In this document: positions 26,664 through 37,820 of the stretch, one piece after another | Layout: each line of letters begins with the position of its first letter | Numbering within the stretch: the first letter of the stretch is position 1 | Assembly: GCF_900100545.1 (NCBI RefSeq) | Contig: NZ_FNDP01000008.1 | Coordinates: 62,001-126,000 of the forward strand | DNA length: 64,000 nucleotides | Source: Pseudobutyrivibrio sp. 49 | GTDB lineage: Bacteria > Bacillota > Clostridia > Lachnospirales > Lachnospiraceae | Direction: 5' to 3' | Program-made: the position numbers and the translations under genes | The notes under the pieces: generated by a model | Databases searched by the model: none | Told to the model about the DNA's origin: nothing | The model's input: the letters and a program-made list of their open reading frames with translations, nothing else

Positions 26664-28064
26664 ATGGTTAAGTTTTTAAATGAAATCAAAAAGTATGGAA
26701 GCGATACTGCTTTTCGAATTTTAGATGGTGACAAATCTTTCAATATCACCTTCGAGGATTATTATAAAAAATTAAGCAGCTGTGCTTATAATCTAAATAA
26801 TTTAGTTACAGATTTAGCCCATAAAAAGATAGGTATCTACTGCAATTCTTCCTATGAATACACCTTGCTTCTTACAGCAATCATGTTCAGCAGAGCTGTT
26901 GCTGTTCCACTCAATATCCGCGAAAGCCTTGATAACCTTCAATATGAAATAGAAAATTCAGAAGTAGACTATGTGGTAGTAGATAATGATGTATTATCAG
27001 GTCTTACAAATATTAAGCTTGTCAATAAGGATAAGCTTCTCAAAGAAAATGGTGGAGCTGTAGCTTTAACGGATTTCACTGAGGAGGAAAAAGAAGCTAC
27101 TTCTCTTATCGTTTACACTTCTGGAACTACCGGACGACCAAAGGGTGTTGTTCTTTCAGTCGCAAATCTTTTCGGCTTTGAAAAGGCTATGTATGACGAT
27201 AATGCACCTTTTGATAATTTGGAAGGACTAAAGGTTTATACCAACTTCCCTTATTTTCACATCGGTGGAATAAACGGATGGATTACACATTTTGAAAAGG
27301 GCTGCGCTACATATCTCAGCATAAATCCTGGTAATATTCTTATGGATTTAGAAAACGAACAGATAGACAGTGCTGTCGTAACACCAGCCACCTTAAATCT
27401 TTTCAAAAAGTCTGTTGCCCGAGGTCATCTTGAGCGACTTGGTGGTGCAAAGCTTCTTGTATCAGCAGGTGCCCCTGTGGATATTAATACTGTGGAGCTT
27501 CTAATGGAAAATGGAATAGGTTATGGACAATACTATGGCATGTCCGAATCCTGCGGTAATATTTCATGTAACTTTGATTGTAAGAATCATCTAAAATCAG
27601 TAGGTATGGCAGACCCTAATGTAAAGGTTTCTATCATTGATGATGAGATTTGTGCTGAGGGTCCTGGAATCATGCAAGGATATCACAAAAATCCGTCAGA
27701 AACCGCAGCTACATTAATCAATGGCGTTCTTCACACTGGAGATCTTGGCTATGTGGATGAGGATGGCTACATCTATATCACCGGACGTAAGAAAAATCTT
27801 ATTATCCTTTCAGGTGGAGAAAATGTCAGCCCTGAGGAGCTTGAAAAAGAGCTTTATAAATGCGATTTCATTACTGAATGTAAAGTATATGCGGAAAACG
27901 ACAGAATCGCCGTTGATATATTTGCAGACGAATCTAATTCAGAGGCTATCTTAGAATATATAGCTGAATTAAATACTAAGCTTCCTATATATAAAAGAAT
28001 CTATAAGAAAAATCTTTTAAATCAGCCTCTTGAGAAAACCAGTAGCGGTAAGATAAAAAGATAA
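26664..28064 (+). CDS. Class I adenylate-forming acyl-CoA ligase-like protein
   Basis: The 466-residue protein has the P-loop IVYTSGTTGRPKGVVLS, the A5 motif YGQYYGMSES, the A7 Asp in LHTGDLGYVDEDG and the C-terminal Lys in EKTSSGKIKR, so both adenylation and thioesterification look possible. It is shorter than acetyl-CoA synthetase and closer in size to OSB-CoA or medium-chain acyl-CoA ligases; there is no carrier-protein gene nearby to suggest a substrate. GAGGAGA lies 11 nt before the ATG. It follows the Rrf2 terminator and is probably its own unit. Confidence 0.85.
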   Translation: MVKFLNEIKKYGSDTAFRILDGDKSFNITFEDYYKKLSSCAYNLNNLVTDLAHKKIGIYCNSSYEYTLLLTAIMFSRAVAVPLNIRESLDNLQYEIENSEVDYVVVDNDVLSGLTNIKLVNKDKLLKENGGAVALTDFTEEEKEATSLIVYTSGTTGRPKGVVLSVANLFGFEKAMYDDNAPFDNLEGLKVYTNFPYFHIGGINGWITHFEKGCATYLSINPGNILMDLENEQIDSAVVTPATLNLFKKSVARGHLERLGGAKLLVSAGAPVDINTVELLMENGIGYGQYYGMSESCGNISCNFDCKNHLKSVGMADPNVKVSIIDDEICAEGPGIMQGYHKNPSETAATLINGVLHTGDLGYVDEDGYIYITGRKKNLIILSGGENVSPEELEKELYKCDFITECKVYAENDRIAVDIFADESNSEAILEYIAELNTKLPIYKRIYKKNLLNQPLEKTSSGKIKR

Positions 28065-28076
28065 ATATCCCTAACA

Positions 28077-28112
28077 CAAAAAGGACTGACACCTATGTGC
28101 CAGTCCTAATTT
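28077..28112. terminator. Terminator between convergent ligase and GH1 genes
   Basis: AGGACTG (28082-28088) pairs with CAGTCCT (28101-28107), with inner CAC/GTG pairs. T-rich tails occur on both strands, the minus-strand one (TTTTT) being stronger, so it mainly ends the bgl operon. Confidence 0.8.
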
Positions 28113-28118
28113 TATATA

Positions 28119-29585
<1,467 letters not shown>

Positions 29586-29595
29586 TTATTTATTA

Positions 29596-29615
29596 GTGGG
29601 GCCCTAAAGCCCCAC
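29596..29615 (-). other. Intercistronic hairpin between PTS and GH1 genes
   Basis: Minus strand GTGGGGC and GCCCCAC form a 7-bp GC-rich stem without a U run. It may protect the upstream mRNA or act as a weak terminator. Confidence 0.55.
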
Positions 29616-29624
29616 CTGATTATA

Positions 29625-31571
<1,947 letters not shown>

Positions 31572-31633
31572 TTATCCCTATAATATATTTATCTTCTTCA
31601 GACCCTGCGCACTGGTCTGTCAAATTCCAATAA

Positions 31634-31723
31634 AAAAACCTGCACCTAGTTATAGTATCTACGTATAGACATACTTCTATAACTAACGTACAGGTTTAGC
31701 CGACTCTGACGCCGTAACTATCC
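31634..31723 (-). promoter_or_regulatory. RAT antiterminator and overlapping terminator upstream of the PTS gene
   Basis: Minus strand from 31723 starts GGATAGTTACGGCGT, matching the LicT/BglG RNA target (GGATTGTTACTGC), and ends in GGCTAAACC at 31693. The terminator 5' arm AACCTGTAC and following bases (to 31678) pair with a 3' arm ending CAGGTT and seven U (31649-31632), giving about 20 pairs with one bulge. The RAT element shares the AAACC arm start, so the two exclude each other. The element overlaps the licT stop codon. Confidence 0.85.
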
Positions 31724-32556
31724 TAAGCTTTTGCTCTTTCTGTTATTCTAGAGATATGAACTGTGAGATATAACATCTCTTCGTCTGTAATCTCCTGTGG
31801 ATATTTTGCTTCCATATAGCTTTTAATGCGCTGTGCGCATTTGTAAGCATCTGGAAATCTTCTTTTTATACTTTCATATAACTCTTCGTCCTGAGGCTCG
31901 TAGTAAGCACTACGCTCTGCTCTCTGTAAAAAGTATTTCAGATGAGTGATGAATCTTTCATATGAGAAAGTTCCTTCATCTAACTCTGAGTTATATGTGA
32001 ATTTAACGATGCTAACTATATCATCAATAATTTCTGGAGCTTCCATGGTGTGATGCATGTTACCATCTAACTCCGCATTTACGATGTGCAGCGCAAAGAA
32101 CCCTGCCTCATCCTCTGGAAGAACAACTCCCAGCTTATCCTTGATAATATCAAGTGCATGTAAGCCCATGCAATACTCTGTCTTGTAGTAGTTCTTAATC
32201 TCCCAAAGAAGCTTATTCTTAAGAACTGTCCCTGTTTTGCTTCGCTCAATAGCAAAGCCAAGGTGATCTGTAAGAGTGATATATATATTATTGCAAAGTC
32301 GCTTACCAAGGTTATTAGAAGCATAGGTGATAATTTCATCAGCCACCTGAATCTGCTCATATGGCATTTCAGATACCAGCTTCATAAACTGCTCACTTGA
32401 CTTTTCCATAACGAAAGTTTTTTCTATTTTACTTTCGTCCAACTGATCTCCGCTCTTCTTTTGAAAGCAAAGACCACAGCCTGTATAAACTATTTCGTTT
32501 CCCTTGTCATCAATCGCCAAGGCCGCATTATTATTTAAAATCTTTTTAATCTTCAT
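31723..32556 (-). CDS. licT: BglG/LicT-family transcription antiterminator
   Basis: The 277-residue protein has the RNA-binding CAT domain in the first 55 residues (MKIKKILNNNAALAIDDKG), then two PRD domains, with candidate phosphorylated His in LTDHLGFAIERSK and GLHALDI (PRD1) and in FALHIVN and LTVHISR. When the sugar is present, dephosphorylation of PRD1 lets it bind the RAT RNA and prevent termination. It is the first gene of licT-bglF-bglA, and RAT sites precede both itself and bglF. Confidence 0.95.
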   Translation of the reverse strand: MKIKKILNNNAALAIDDKGNEIVYTGCGLCFQKKSGDQLDESKIEKTFVMEKSSEQFMKLVSEMPYEQIQVADEIITYASNNLGKRLCNNIYITLTDHLGFAIERSKTGTVLKNKLLWEIKNYYKTEYCMGLHALDIIKDKLGVVLPEDEAGFFALHIVNAELDGNMHHTMEAPEIIDDIVSIVKFTYNSELDEGTFSYERFITHLKYFLQRAERSAYYEPQDEELYESIKRRFPDAYKCAQRIKSYMEAKYPQEITDEEMLYLTVHISRITERAKA

Positions 32557-32587
32557 TCCTGATGGTTCTCTCTACAATTTTAAAATA

Positions 32588-32707
32588 AAAAAAATGACCG
32601 AATCAGCCCCTCACACATGTATCATCTCGAATAAGATAATACCATAATCACGAATGATTATAAATAAATTGGGCGATTCAGTCTTGCCTGCCTTGCAGTA
32701 ACAATCC
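32588..32707 (-). promoter_or_regulatory. RAT antiterminator and terminator in the licT leader
   Basis: Minus strand GGATTGTTACTGCAAGGCAG starts at 32707 and continues to 32681; it is very close to the LicT RAT consensus. The terminator stem is GACTGAATCGCCC (32683-32671) with GGGGCTGATTCGGTC (32610-32596), followed by eight T. RAT and terminator overlap at GAC, the standard switch. Confidence 0.92.
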
Positions 32708-32731
32708 GAACTTGTTTTGTTTACAAGAAAT

Positions 32732-32760
32732 ACTTTACAGTTAATTCCTGTTTTTGTAAA
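32732..32760 (-). promoter_or_regulatory. Promoter of the bgl operon
   Basis: Minus strand TTTACA (32760-32755), 17 nt, TAAAGT (32737-32732), about 25 nt before the RAT element. A degenerate cre-like sequence (CGAAAACGTCGAAA, three mismatches) lies just upstream at 32775-32788 and could carry catabolite control; that part is weak. Confidence 0.6.
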
Positions 32761-32846
32761 TACCTCATATACAATTTCGACGTTTTCGTTAATTTAAGTT
32801 TGGCTATTTTGTATATGTTTCACAAAAACTTCACATTTTAAACACA

Positions 32847-32877
32847 AATTAAAAGCTCAGAGCTAAATACCCTGAGC
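32847..32877 (-). terminator. Terminator after the small membrane protein pair
   Basis: Minus strand GGCTCAG and CTGAGC pair around a loop (32877-32855), followed by TTTTAATTTG. Confidence 0.7.
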
Positions 32878-32886
32878 CAATTTATA

Positions 32887-33189
32887 CTATGAAATAGACT
32901 TTCTAACTACACCCTTTGGGTCCTTGATAAGCAAATACACTACCCAAATGATAAGTGCAAATGCAATAACAGAAAATCCGAGGAAGCTATCATTAATCAT
33001 ATCCTCTACTGCAGGTGCAAAATAATCTGCACCAAGCTCTGTGTACTCTGCAATAGCATCTACAAACCACATAAGTGATGCTCCCCAGAACATAAACATC
33101 AAAACATGAAGCTGCATGTCATTATTCTTTCTGTTGTACCAGAGAATAGTTGTTACAATTGCAGCGAATACTGTCAACAATAATGTCAT
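32887..33189 (-). CDS. Small three-helix membrane protein, function unknown
   Basis: AGGAGG lies 7 nt before the ATG at 33189, giving 100 residues; a longer in-frame start overlapping the upstream gene has no such site. Hydrophobic segments are at about 2-21, 27-50 and 72-95, with a short acidic loop between the second and third (EDMINDS). I do not recognise a family. It is co-transcribed with the next gene upstream (10 nt gap), and both keep Trp/His-rich helices, suggesting they form a complex. Confidence 0.75.
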   Translation of the reverse strand: MTLLLTVFAAIVTTILWYNRKNNDMQLHVLMFMFWGASLMWFVDAIAEYTELGADYFAPAVEDMINDSFLGFSVIAFALIIWVVYLLIKDPKGVVRKSIS

Positions 33190-33199
33190 GGCGCACCTC

Positions 33200-33583
33200 C
33201 TAGTTTGAAGCCTTTGCGTTTGAAACTGGACGCTTAACAATAACGTCAGCAGCTACGCAAATTCCAACCCAAACCGCAGTAACTAATACTGCCATACCAA
33301 CACCTACTGTACCCATCTCATGAAGCATCTCTGCCTTGTCTGCTGGGTTTTCCATAGCTGTAAGGAATGGGAAGAAAGGCTTTACCTCTCCATGCCATAC
33401 ATGCTCGTATGCTAAAAGAACTGAACCACCCCAGAGAAGGTTTGTAAGCCACTTTAACTTACGCGAAAATGGAATACCATTCTTAGGTGTCAAAGTTCCT
33501 TCCTTAATCTCTTTCTTATCAATTACTTTCTTAACTATAGTTGTAACTACAGCCTCGCCAGCTGGCACTGTAAAACAAGCCAT
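33200..33583 (-). CDS. Conserved small membrane protein, function unknown
   Basis: This 127-residue protein has an N-terminal charged part, a helix with LLWGGSVLLAYEHVWHGE, and a last helix near 90-115. The block HVWHGEVKPFFPFLTA and LHEMGTVGVGM are memorable from unnamed clostridial proteins that always occur with a second small membrane protein, as here; this is from memory. AAGGAGG precedes the ATG by 7 nt. The His and Glu residues within or next to helices could bind metal or a cofactor, but no function is known to me. Confidence 0.8.
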   Translation of the reverse strand: MACFTVPAGEAVVTTIVKKVIDKKEIKEGTLTPKNGIPFSRKLKWLTNLLWGGSVLLAYEHVWHGEVKPFFPFLTAMENPADKAEMLHEMGTVGVGMAVLVTAVWVGICVAADVIVKRPVSNAKASN

Positions 33584-33675
33584 ATCTGTACCTCCTTACT
33601 ATTTAAAACTCCAATTAGAAGTATAACAAGAAGGCTAGTATATTTGGAAGTAAAATATGACCTTTGGACATTCAT

Positions 33676-33721
33676 AAAAAGAGTTTTGCCATTCCGTTCT
33701 AGAATAGCACAGCTCTTTTCT
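33676..33721 (-). terminator. Terminator-like hairpin left of the repeat array
   Basis: Minus strand AAAAGAG pairs with CTCTTTTT, with further pairs TGCTATTC/GGAATGGCA inside. It would stop any transcript crossing the repeat array leftward. No gene ends here. Confidence 0.5.
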
Positions 33722-33748
33722 TATCAAAATTTGGGGAATAATTGATAA

Positions 33749-34018
33749 ACACTATCCTAGGAGCAGTATTGGCTGTATATTAATTGAGTTGCACTGCCTT
33801 TGAGGCAGTGACGGTGTGATTTTATTTCATTTGCACTGCCCCAGAGGCAGTATTGGCGGGTTTTTATTTCATTTGCACTGCCCCAGAAGCAGTGGTGGAA
33901 GATTCTCGATTGATTTCCACTGCTCTACAAGCAGTGGCGGCGGTTTTTTATTTCGTTTGCACTGTCCCAGTGGCAGTGGTGGCGGATTTTCAATTCATAT
34001 GCACTGCTCTAAAAGCCA
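33749..34018. repeat. Tandem array of 42-bp repeats, each with a CACTGCC/GGCAGTG hairpin
   Basis: Units begin at 33791, 33833, 33875, 33917 and 33959, all exactly 42 bp, with a degenerate unit before (33749) and a partial one after (34001). The core is GCACTGCCCCAGAGGCAGTG, then GTGGCGG and a T-rich stretch ending in ATTT. The dyad is kept in most units although single bases change, with some compensating changes. Because 42 is a multiple of three, frames stay open across it on the plus strand, but no ribosome binding site is visible. The function is unknown. Confidence 0.9.
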
Positions 34019-34025
34019 TTTTTAT

Positions 34026-34053
34026 AAAAAGAGCTTGGCCATTAGCCAAGCTC
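34026..34053 (-). terminator. Terminator ending the siroheme/methionine operon
   Basis: Minus strand GAGCTTGGC pairs with GCCAAGCTC (9 bp, 5-nt loop), followed by TTTTTAT. It lies 8 nt after the decayed gene end. Confidence 0.88.
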
Positions 34054-34060
34054 AGTTCTA

Positions 34061-34240
34061 TTAGTCCCATCCAAGCTGCTTTCTCTTCTCTTTCATGTCA
34101 GCCACAATCTTCTTAGCCAACTCAGTTGGGTCTGTATTTACATTCATTGTGGAACCAAGAAGCTCCTCCAGCTATTTCATAGCAATAGTTATCATCTCTA
34201 GCGGTATTCCCTAATGGCTTTCCATAACCATTAGGATGAA
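34061..34240 (-). pseudogene. Decayed gene 3' end, possibly CO dehydrogenase-like
   Basis: Between the sirC stop and the operon terminator, the minus strand encodes a protein-like tail of 36 residues with ELAKKIVADMKEKRKQLGWD at its end, preceded in the same frame by stop codons at 34172 and further upstream; a second frame holds NGYGKPLGNTARDDN. No start with a ribosome binding site exists. The tail NVNTDPTELAKK...KRKQLG recalls the C-terminus of anaerobic CO dehydrogenase catalytic subunits, from memory only. I read this as the remnant of a gene whose terminator was kept. Confidence 0.5.
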
Positions 34241-34957
34241 CTACTCAATTTCCACCTCGTCCATTATTGCTTCTAATTCATCCATGGTGAAACCGCTTTC
34301 TTTTACAACATCTTCAAATGGAATAGTAGGACTATCTTTTCTTTCCTTTATAATTTCTTTTATCTCTTCTTCTGTAGGTAAATTATCATTATCCAAAGAA
34401 TATTTAAGGATGCTTTGAAAAACTTCTTTTCTTTCAGCTTCATTAGGAAGTACGTCTATTACCTGTGCTCTCCACTGACCCATAAGATCATTTATTTCTC
34501 CAAGCTTAGGCGTAAGGACTTCTTTCTCCTTATCTCGTAGAAACTGGGTGAGTACTGGACTCTTTCCACTACTGGAAAATGCTCCTACAAGGTCCCCCTC
34601 TTTCACATATGATGAAAAAATAAAGGAACATTTTTCCTGATCGTCAACAACGTTTACTGGGATGTTGGCCTCATTGCATTTTTCAGATACAAAACTGTTA
34701 AAATCATTGTCATCTGTAGCGACTACAACAAGCTTTCTCCCCTTTAAATCAGAGTCTTCAAACTGACGCTCTTCTATTTGTAAATTATTATTCTTACCAG
34801 CGATTTCTCTAATCTTTGAAGATACTTCCCTGGCAATAACAGTGACTCTGGCATCAAAATCCAAAAGGACTTTCACCTTTCTGTATGCCACCTGTCCGCC
34901 GCCGATGATTAGGCAGTCACTGTCTGTTAAATCTATGAACATTGGGAAATATGCCAT
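34241..34957 (-). CDS. sirC: Precorrin-2 dehydrogenase (siroheme synthesis)
   Basis: The 238-residue protein has the N-terminal Rossmann motif CLIIGGGQVAYRKVKVLL, the ATDD segment and the SFIFSSYVKEGDLVGAFSSSGKSP block typical of Met8/CysG dehydrogenase domains. The SSGKSP turn carries the region that in Met8/CysG also takes part in iron insertion; whether it chelates is unclear, and no separate ferrochelatase gene is in the window. It follows the cobA-hemD fusion with a 1-nt gap. It makes sirohydrochlorin for the sulfite reductase encoded earlier in the operon. Confidence 0.9.
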   Translation of the reverse strand: MAYFPMFIDLTDSDCLIIGGGQVAYRKVKVLLDFDARVTVIAREVSSKIREIAGKNNNLQIEERQFEDSDLKGRKLVVVATDDNDFNSFVSEKCNEANIPVNVVDDQEKCSFIFSSYVKEGDLVGAFSSSGKSPVLTQFLRDKEKEVLTPKLGEINDLMGQWRAQVIDVLPNEAERKEVFQSILKYSLDNDNLPTEEEIKEIIKERKDSPTIPFEDVVKESGFTMDELEAIMDEVEIE

Positions 34958-34958
34958 A

Positions 34959-36476
34959 TTAGTACCTCAATATATTTATTATTCCATCATAAGAAGCATC
35001 CACAGCCTCCGTTACCTCATTCACGCCCTGACCTTTTAAAACAGCTGTACAGCTTGGTCCGATAGAGAATACCTTGTCAGGTAAAGTTATCCCTGCCACT
35101 GCCTTTGCATTGCTTCCACTTGTAAAGATAGCTCCATCGCATTTACGAATTTCTTCCTTAAGCTCATCAGAAATTGTAAGCTCATTTTGTACATTCTCAT
35201 AGCAGACTATTTTATTCAAGGCATAGTCACTTCCAAGAGTCTTTTCAAATTCTGGTGACTGGACTTTTCCACAAAGCCAGTTTATAGCAACACCTTCGCT
35301 AACATTTTTCTTAAGTAATTCTGCAAGTTCTGCACCTGTCTGCTTTTCAGGAATTAAATCAGCTACAATGCCAAACTCTCGTAATATAGCTGCTGTCTTT
35401 TCTCCTACAACAGCAAATCTAAAGTTTGATACCGCCCTAATATCTCTTCCCTGCTTTTCAAAAAGATTCCAGAAGAAAGAGCGGACTCCATTACCACTGG
35501 TAAATACGATATAGTCTCCCGTAGTGGCTAATTCCAAAAATCCTAAATCACACTCAACTGGCTTAATCTTACCTGTGACAACTGTAACAACCTCAGCACC
35601 ATCTTTCTCAAGTCTTTCTTCAAGCTCGTTGTATAAAATCTCTGTAATCCCTGTTTCAAGTTTATAATTAAAGCTTTGAATCTTTGGAAGGAAAAATCTC
35701 TTACCAAAGAAAGGACGTTTCTCAAAGAAGTCTAAATCAGCTGCAAGCCCTACTACTTTTCCAACCACAATAATTGATGGTGATTCAAGGCCTGCTTCAT
35801 TAACAAGACTTTCTATATTTGAAAGTGTTCCCACTACCTTGCGCTGGTGATTTGTGGTTCCATTTGAAACAACAGCAACCTTTGTATCAGCTGCTCTTCC
35901 AGCATTAATCAAGCCCCTTGCTATCTCTCCCACATGAGCAAGTCCCATAAGGAAAACAAGTGTGACATCTTCATCCATAAGCTGGGTAAAATCGATGTTA
36001 GTAGGCTCATCCTTTCGACTGTGGGCTGTGATAACCTGAAATCCCTTAGCCAATCCTCTATGTGTAATAGGAATACCAGCATCTGCAAGTGCAGCAATAG
36101 ATGAGCTGACTCCTGGCACTATCTCCACAGGAATATCTCTTTCCTTTAAATAAAGAGCCTCTTCTCCACCTCGACCAAATACATAAGGATCACCACCCTT
36201 TAGTCGAACTACAAAGTCATACTCCTTAGCCTTTTCATATAAAAGCTCGTTGATTTTATCCTGAGTCAGTGTGTGATGATGATTAGCCTTGCCAACAAAA
36301 ATCATTTCACAGTCTGAGCTGGCCAGTTCCAACATCTTCTTGTTGCATAATCTGTCATATACAATACAATCAGCTTTTCTTAAATATTCTTTTCCTTTTA
36401 AAGTGAGCAGATCCAAATCTCCTGGACCTGCTCCAATTAATGCTACTCTTCCGTATTTATTCATTACATTATTCAC
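34959..36476 (-). CDS. cobA-hemD: Fused uroporphyrinogen-III C-methyltransferase and uroporphyrinogen-III synthase
   Basis: Residues 1-250 are a CobA/SUMT domain (VALIGAGPGDLDLLTLKG, VVRLKGGDPYVFGRGGEE, EIVPGVSSS). Residues about 260-505 are a HemD domain with TSGNGVRSFF and FTSGSNAKAV. The fusion joins two consecutive steps, closing uroporphyrinogen III and methylating it to precorrin-2, and is common in Clostridia. It overlaps hemC by 8 nt. Confidence 0.93.
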   Translation of the reverse strand: MNNVMNKYGRVALIGAGPGDLDLLTLKGKEYLRKADCIVYDRLCNKKMLELASSDCEMIFVGKANHHHTLTQDKINELLYEKAKEYDFVVRLKGGDPYVFGRGGEEALYLKERDIPVEIVPGVSSSIAALADAGIPITHRGLAKGFQVITAHSRKDEPTNIDFTQLMDEDVTLVFLMGLAHVGEIARGLINAGRAADTKVAVVSNGTTNHQRKVVGTLSNIESLVNEAGLESPSIIVVGKVVGLAADLDFFEKRPFFGKRFFLPKIQSFNYKLETGITEILYNELEERLEKDGAEVVTVVTGKIKPVECDLGFLELATTGDYIVFTSGNGVRSFFWNLFEKQGRDIRAVSNFRFAVVGEKTAAILREFGIVADLIPEKQTGAELAELLKKNVSEGVAINWLCGKVQSPEFEKTLGSDYALNKIVCYENVQNELTISDELKEEIRKCDGAIFTSGSNAKAVAGITLPDKVFSIGPSCTAVLKGQGVNEVTEAVDASYDGIINILRY

Positions 36477-37374
36477 CTAGCTGTGCCTTTATTTCAGCAA
36501 CAGCTTTATCTATCAATTCCTGGTTGGCATCTTTGCCCCTTACCACTGTAGTAGCAAGCTTGCTTCCCGATTCATCACCAAATAAAGCTCTAAGAGTATA
36601 TCCTTCTTCAGTCTTTGAAGCATATGCTCCCACCGGCAAATGACAATCTCCACCAATAGCTTTTAAAAAGCCTCTCTCCAAAAATGTAATCTCTTTTGTT
36701 TCTTCATTTGCTAATGCATTTACGATATTCAAAAGCTCAGTATTATCCTCTGCTATCTCGATAGCAAGTGTACCCTGTGCAGGAGCTGGAATCATATCCT
36801 CCACATCTAGATACTGAGAAATGTTTCCTTCCAAACCAAGTCTTCTCACACCGGCTGCAGCAAGGATAATTCCATCAAGTCTCTCCTTACAGGGATTTTC
36901 TTCATAAAGCTTTCTGATTCGCGAATCTATATTTCCTCTTATTGGAAAAATATTAATATCAGGCCTTAGCTTTAAAAGCTGGTATGAGCGTCTCTTACTT
37001 CCTGTGGCAATATTTGCCCCAAGTGGAAGCTCCTCCAAAGATGAAGCCGTTCTAAGAATCAATACATCTCTGGCATCCTCTCTAGTCCATGCGTCAGCAA
37101 ATACCAATCCTTCCTTAGGAGTATCTGGCATATCCTTCATGGAATGTACCGCCATCTGTATCTTTCCCTCTAGTAAAGCATTCTCGATTTCGTCTACAAA
37201 AAGTCCCTTGGAACCAATTGCATCCAAGGGCTTTGATAAATCGATGTCGCCTTTAGTAGTAATAACCTCTATTTCATATTCATTTTCAGGGAAAGCTGCC
37301 TTAAGCCTGTCCACTACATAATTTGTCTGAGCTAAAGCCAGCTTTGAACCTCGGGTTCCTACTCTAATTTTCAT
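36469..37374 (-). CDS. hemC: Hydroxymethylbilane synthase (porphobilinogen deaminase)
   Basis: This 301-residue enzyme opens with IRVGTRGSKLALAQTNYV, has MAVHSMKDMP and the cofactor-binding Cys in IGGDCHLPVGAYA. It links four porphobilinogens into the linear tetrapyrrole used by the HemD domain encoded next. It starts 17 nt after the JAMM protease gene, placing porphyrin synthesis inside the methionine operon. Confidence 0.95.
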   Translation of the reverse strand: MKIRVGTRGSKLALAQTNYVVDRLKAAFPENEYEIEVITTKGDIDLSKPLDAIGSKGLFVDEIENALLEGKIQMAVHSMKDMPDTPKEGLVFADAWTREDARDVLILRTASSLEELPLGANIATGSKRRSYQLLKLRPDINIFPIRGNIDSRIRKLYEENPCKERLDGIILAAAGVRRLGLEGNISQYLDVEDMIPAPAQGTLAIEIAEDNTELLNIVNALANEETKEITFLERGFLKAIGGDCHLPVGAYASKTEEGYTLRALFGDESGSKLATTVVRGKDANQELIDKAVAEIKAQLGE

Positions 37375-37391
37375 GAAATCTCCTATGGCAA

Positions 37392-37820
37392 TTAATAATA
37401 ATATTCTTCCGAAATGATTCTCAAATCCTCTTTTGTCACTTCGCCATTTTCAATGTGAAAGCTGTTAAAAACAGCTTCTTTAGACATCAATGATAATATC
37501 ATATAACTTGCCTTTGAATCAAAAGCTAATTTGATGTCTTCAACAGATGGTCTTGATGGCGACTCAGGATGAGAATGCCAGTTTCCTAGAGGCTTTAAAC
37601 CTAATGAGCGCATGTCCTTTATTGCCTCCATCTGCTCTCTTGGATCAAGAGTAAAGTGATCATTAGCATGATCAATATTTTCCAAAAAATATACTTTTTT
37701 GATTAGTCTTTCACCATCCTCCTCGGTGCCTGCGATAAGACCGCAGGCCTCCTCTGGAAGATGTTCTCTGGCATAGGCTGCCAGCTCATCGTATAATTTG
37801 TAGTCAATTCTTATTATCAT
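37392..37820 (-). CDS. hcyD: JAMM/M67 metalloprotease, HcyD-like
   Basis: The 142-residue protein has the complete JAMM zinc site: Glu24, His82, His84, Ser92 and Asp95 (HSHP, seven residues, SxxD). In the Wolinella system HcyD trims the terminal residue from the carrier protein and later frees homocysteine from it. Here the neighbouring carrier ends in one residue after its glycines, exactly what such a protease would remove. It overlaps the E1-like gene by 4 nt. Confidence 0.85.
   Translation of the reverse strand: MIIRIDYKLYDELAAYAREHLPEEACGLIAGTEEDGERLIKKVYFLENIDHANDHFTLDPREQMEAIKDMRSLGLKPLGNWHSHPESPSRPSVEDIKLAFDSKASYMILSLMSKEAVFNSFHIENGEVTKEDLRIISEEYYY

Noticed and set aside
33749-34018. 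CRISPR array
   Set aside because: Units are contiguous 42-bp tandem repeats without spacers, and no cas genes are near.
33816-34116. Two plus-strand open frames across the repeat array encoding Cys/His/Gly-rich periodic peptides
   Set aside because: They stay open only because the unit is 42 bp. They lack ribosome binding sites, one needs a GTG start, and both run into the terminator region.
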